A stretch of 45,019 nt of DNA from Paludibacteraceae bacterium (GTDB taxonomy: Bacteria; Bacteroidota; Bacteroidia; Bacteroidales; Paludibacteraceae): contig JAGBRL010000020.1 in the NCBI GenBank assembly GCA_017632345.1, positions 1 through 45,019 of the forward strand, read 5' to 3'. The notes beneath the pieces are model-generated. The model made no database searches, was not told where the DNA came from, and was given only the letters and a program-made list of their open reading frames with translations. A program made the translations under genes and the position numbers. This document shows, piece by piece, positions 44,175 through 45,019 of the stretch (position 1 is its first letter; every line of letters starts with the position of its first letter).

Positions 44175-45019
44175 TCAGTTCTCCAGCCGCTCAATCTTGC
44201 AGCTGTGCTCCTTAGTTTTCTCGTCGTAATTTACGCCTACGAAAAGCAGGTCGCCTTTGTAGTTGTTAAGAGCTTGACAATAGTTTTTCTCCTTTATCTG
44301 TTGAAGCGCGCTTCCTGCGCTTTTGTTGTGTTTTAGTTCTATCACCATTGCCGGAATGTTGGGCAAGTAAGGTATCAAAACCAAGTCTGCATACCCTTTG
44401 CCTGTTGGCAACTCCTTAAAGAGCGTGTAGCGTGTGTTGGCGTAGAAATAAGCCAAGCAGATAGCGCTTTGGAAGCAATGCTCGTCGTTGTAAGTCAACG
44501 GGTTGGTTACCTCTGTGTGGGCTGCGTCGAGAGCACGCGCCACTGCCTCCTCGTTGCCTTCGACGGTTGCGTCGAGAAGTTTCTTTGAAGCGTTGATGAT
44601 CTCCATAATTGGGGCGTAGTTCTCCTCGTCATCAATAGAATTTACCCACTCTTGGCGAACCTCCTCGTTCGGAATGCGGCAAGTTTTCTCTTTTCTGTTG
44701 TACGAGAGATAACCTAGGTGAATCAGATAGGTGAAAGCATTGTCCTTGTTGGTGATGGACTGAAGCGTGTTTTGAAATTTCTTCACATTTACCGGAACGC
44801 TTTTTCCGGAAATCATATCAATCACATCCTGCTTGATGCCTTTGAAGTCCATCATGATATAATCCTTCAACGCCTCAAACGAGCCGGTTGCAGACCAGTA
44901 ACTCTCAAACTCCTGATTTCTCATGGCGGAGACCACCGCCAACGGATTATAGATGTCGATGGTGTCCGTAAGTCTGTAGCCGTCGTACCAGCGGGCGCAC
45001 TCCTCCTTGTCCATGCCGT
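44175..45019 (-). CDS. AAA-ATPase-like / PD-(D/E)XK nuclease superfamily protein, 5' end cut
   Basis: The frame is open to the right edge, so the N-terminus (with the expected AAA-ATPase-like domain, PF09820 type) lies outside the window. The visible 281 residues begin in CARWYDGYRLTDTIDIYNPLAVVSA, the end of that domain. They then include a helical middle and, at the C-terminus, the nuclease core KGYADLVLIPYLPNIPAMVIELKHNKSAGSA, with Asp, then Glu-x-Lys (PDDEXK_9-like), and a GDLLFVGVNYDEKTKEHSC tail. These proteins are present in many copies in Bacteroidota. Their function is unproven; links to mobile DNA or conflict systems have been suggested. Confidence 0.88.
   Translation of the reverse strand, partial: GMDKEECARWYDGYRLTDTIDIYNPLAVVSAMRNQEFESYWSATGSFEALKDYIMMDFKGIKQDVIDMISGKSVPVNVKKFQNTLQSITNKDNAFTYLIHLGYLSYNRKEKTCRIPNEEVRQEWVNSIDDEENYAPIMEIINASKKLLDATVEGNEEAVARALDAAHTEVTNPLTYNDEHCFQSAICLAYFYANTRYTLFKELPTGKGYADLVLIPYLPNIPAMVIELKHNKSAGSALQQIKEKNYCQALNNYKGDLLFVGVNYDEKTKEHSCKIERLEN

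Noticed and set aside
1..45019. tRNA, rRNA, tmRNA, insertion sequences, phage genes, attachment sites and replication origin
   Set aside because: Looked for in all gaps; no cloverleaf, transposase with terminal repeats, integrase or DnaA-box cluster was recognised by eye.

Overview
The window looks like a chromosomal segment of an anaerobic Bacteroidota, most likely order Bacteroidales. The reasons are promoters of the Bacteroidota type (TTTG, 19 to 21 nt spacer, TAnnTTTG), few Shine-Dalgarno sites, a giant surface protein ending in a type IX secretion (T9SS) sorting domain, DUF4476, DUF6515 and CotH/lamin-tail secreted proteins, and the AAA/PD-(D/E)XK and Rpn-type nucleases that are multicopy in this group. 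No rRNA, tRNA, CRISPR array, phage or intact insertion sequence was seen. The genus cannot be fixed from this sequence.

Layout. 1-807: Rpn/PD-(D/E)XK nuclease, cut by the left edge. 973-5164 (minus): compact operon aroB, aroA, GNAT acetyltransferase, class I aminotransferase, giving two shikimate steps and perhaps the final aromatic transamination. 5369-6364 (minus): secreted protein of unknown function. 6480-9450 (plus): structured leader with a possible 28-residue ORF, then uvrA. 9453-9935: small secreted DUF4476 protein. 10131-13294 (plus): NAD salvage operon of pncB, a Nudix hydrolase and a fused NAD synthetase-nicotinamidase. 13385-22339 (minus): 2,588-residue cell-surface protein with GLUG blocks, about 21 cysteine-paired CDS repeats and a T9SS sorting domain, followed 21 nt later by an outer-membrane beta-barrel gene. 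22682-23431 and 23537-24373 (minus): DUF6515 secreted protein and an isolated PD-(D/E)XK-like protein.

24675-35049 (minus) is mostly housekeeping: galE and a sugar-phosphate nucleotidyltransferase, recQ, clpX, clpP, tig, rarA and a VanW-family protein. 35112-37676 (minus) is a secreted CotH/lamin-tail protein. 38259-44016 (plus) is maeB, ffh, folD and pyrF. 44175-45019 (minus) is the C-terminal part of an AAA-ATPase-like/PD-(D/E)XK protein, cut by the right edge.

Points that stand out are the NadE-PncA fusion inside a salvage operon, the ~170-residue higher-order repeat in the giant surface protein and its coupling to a barrel gene, the hairpin leader and smORF before uvrA, and two near-identical promoters in tandem before clpP. 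I found no clear new defence or mobile system. Start codons were revised wherever the longest frame began at TTG/GTG or upstream of a promoter.
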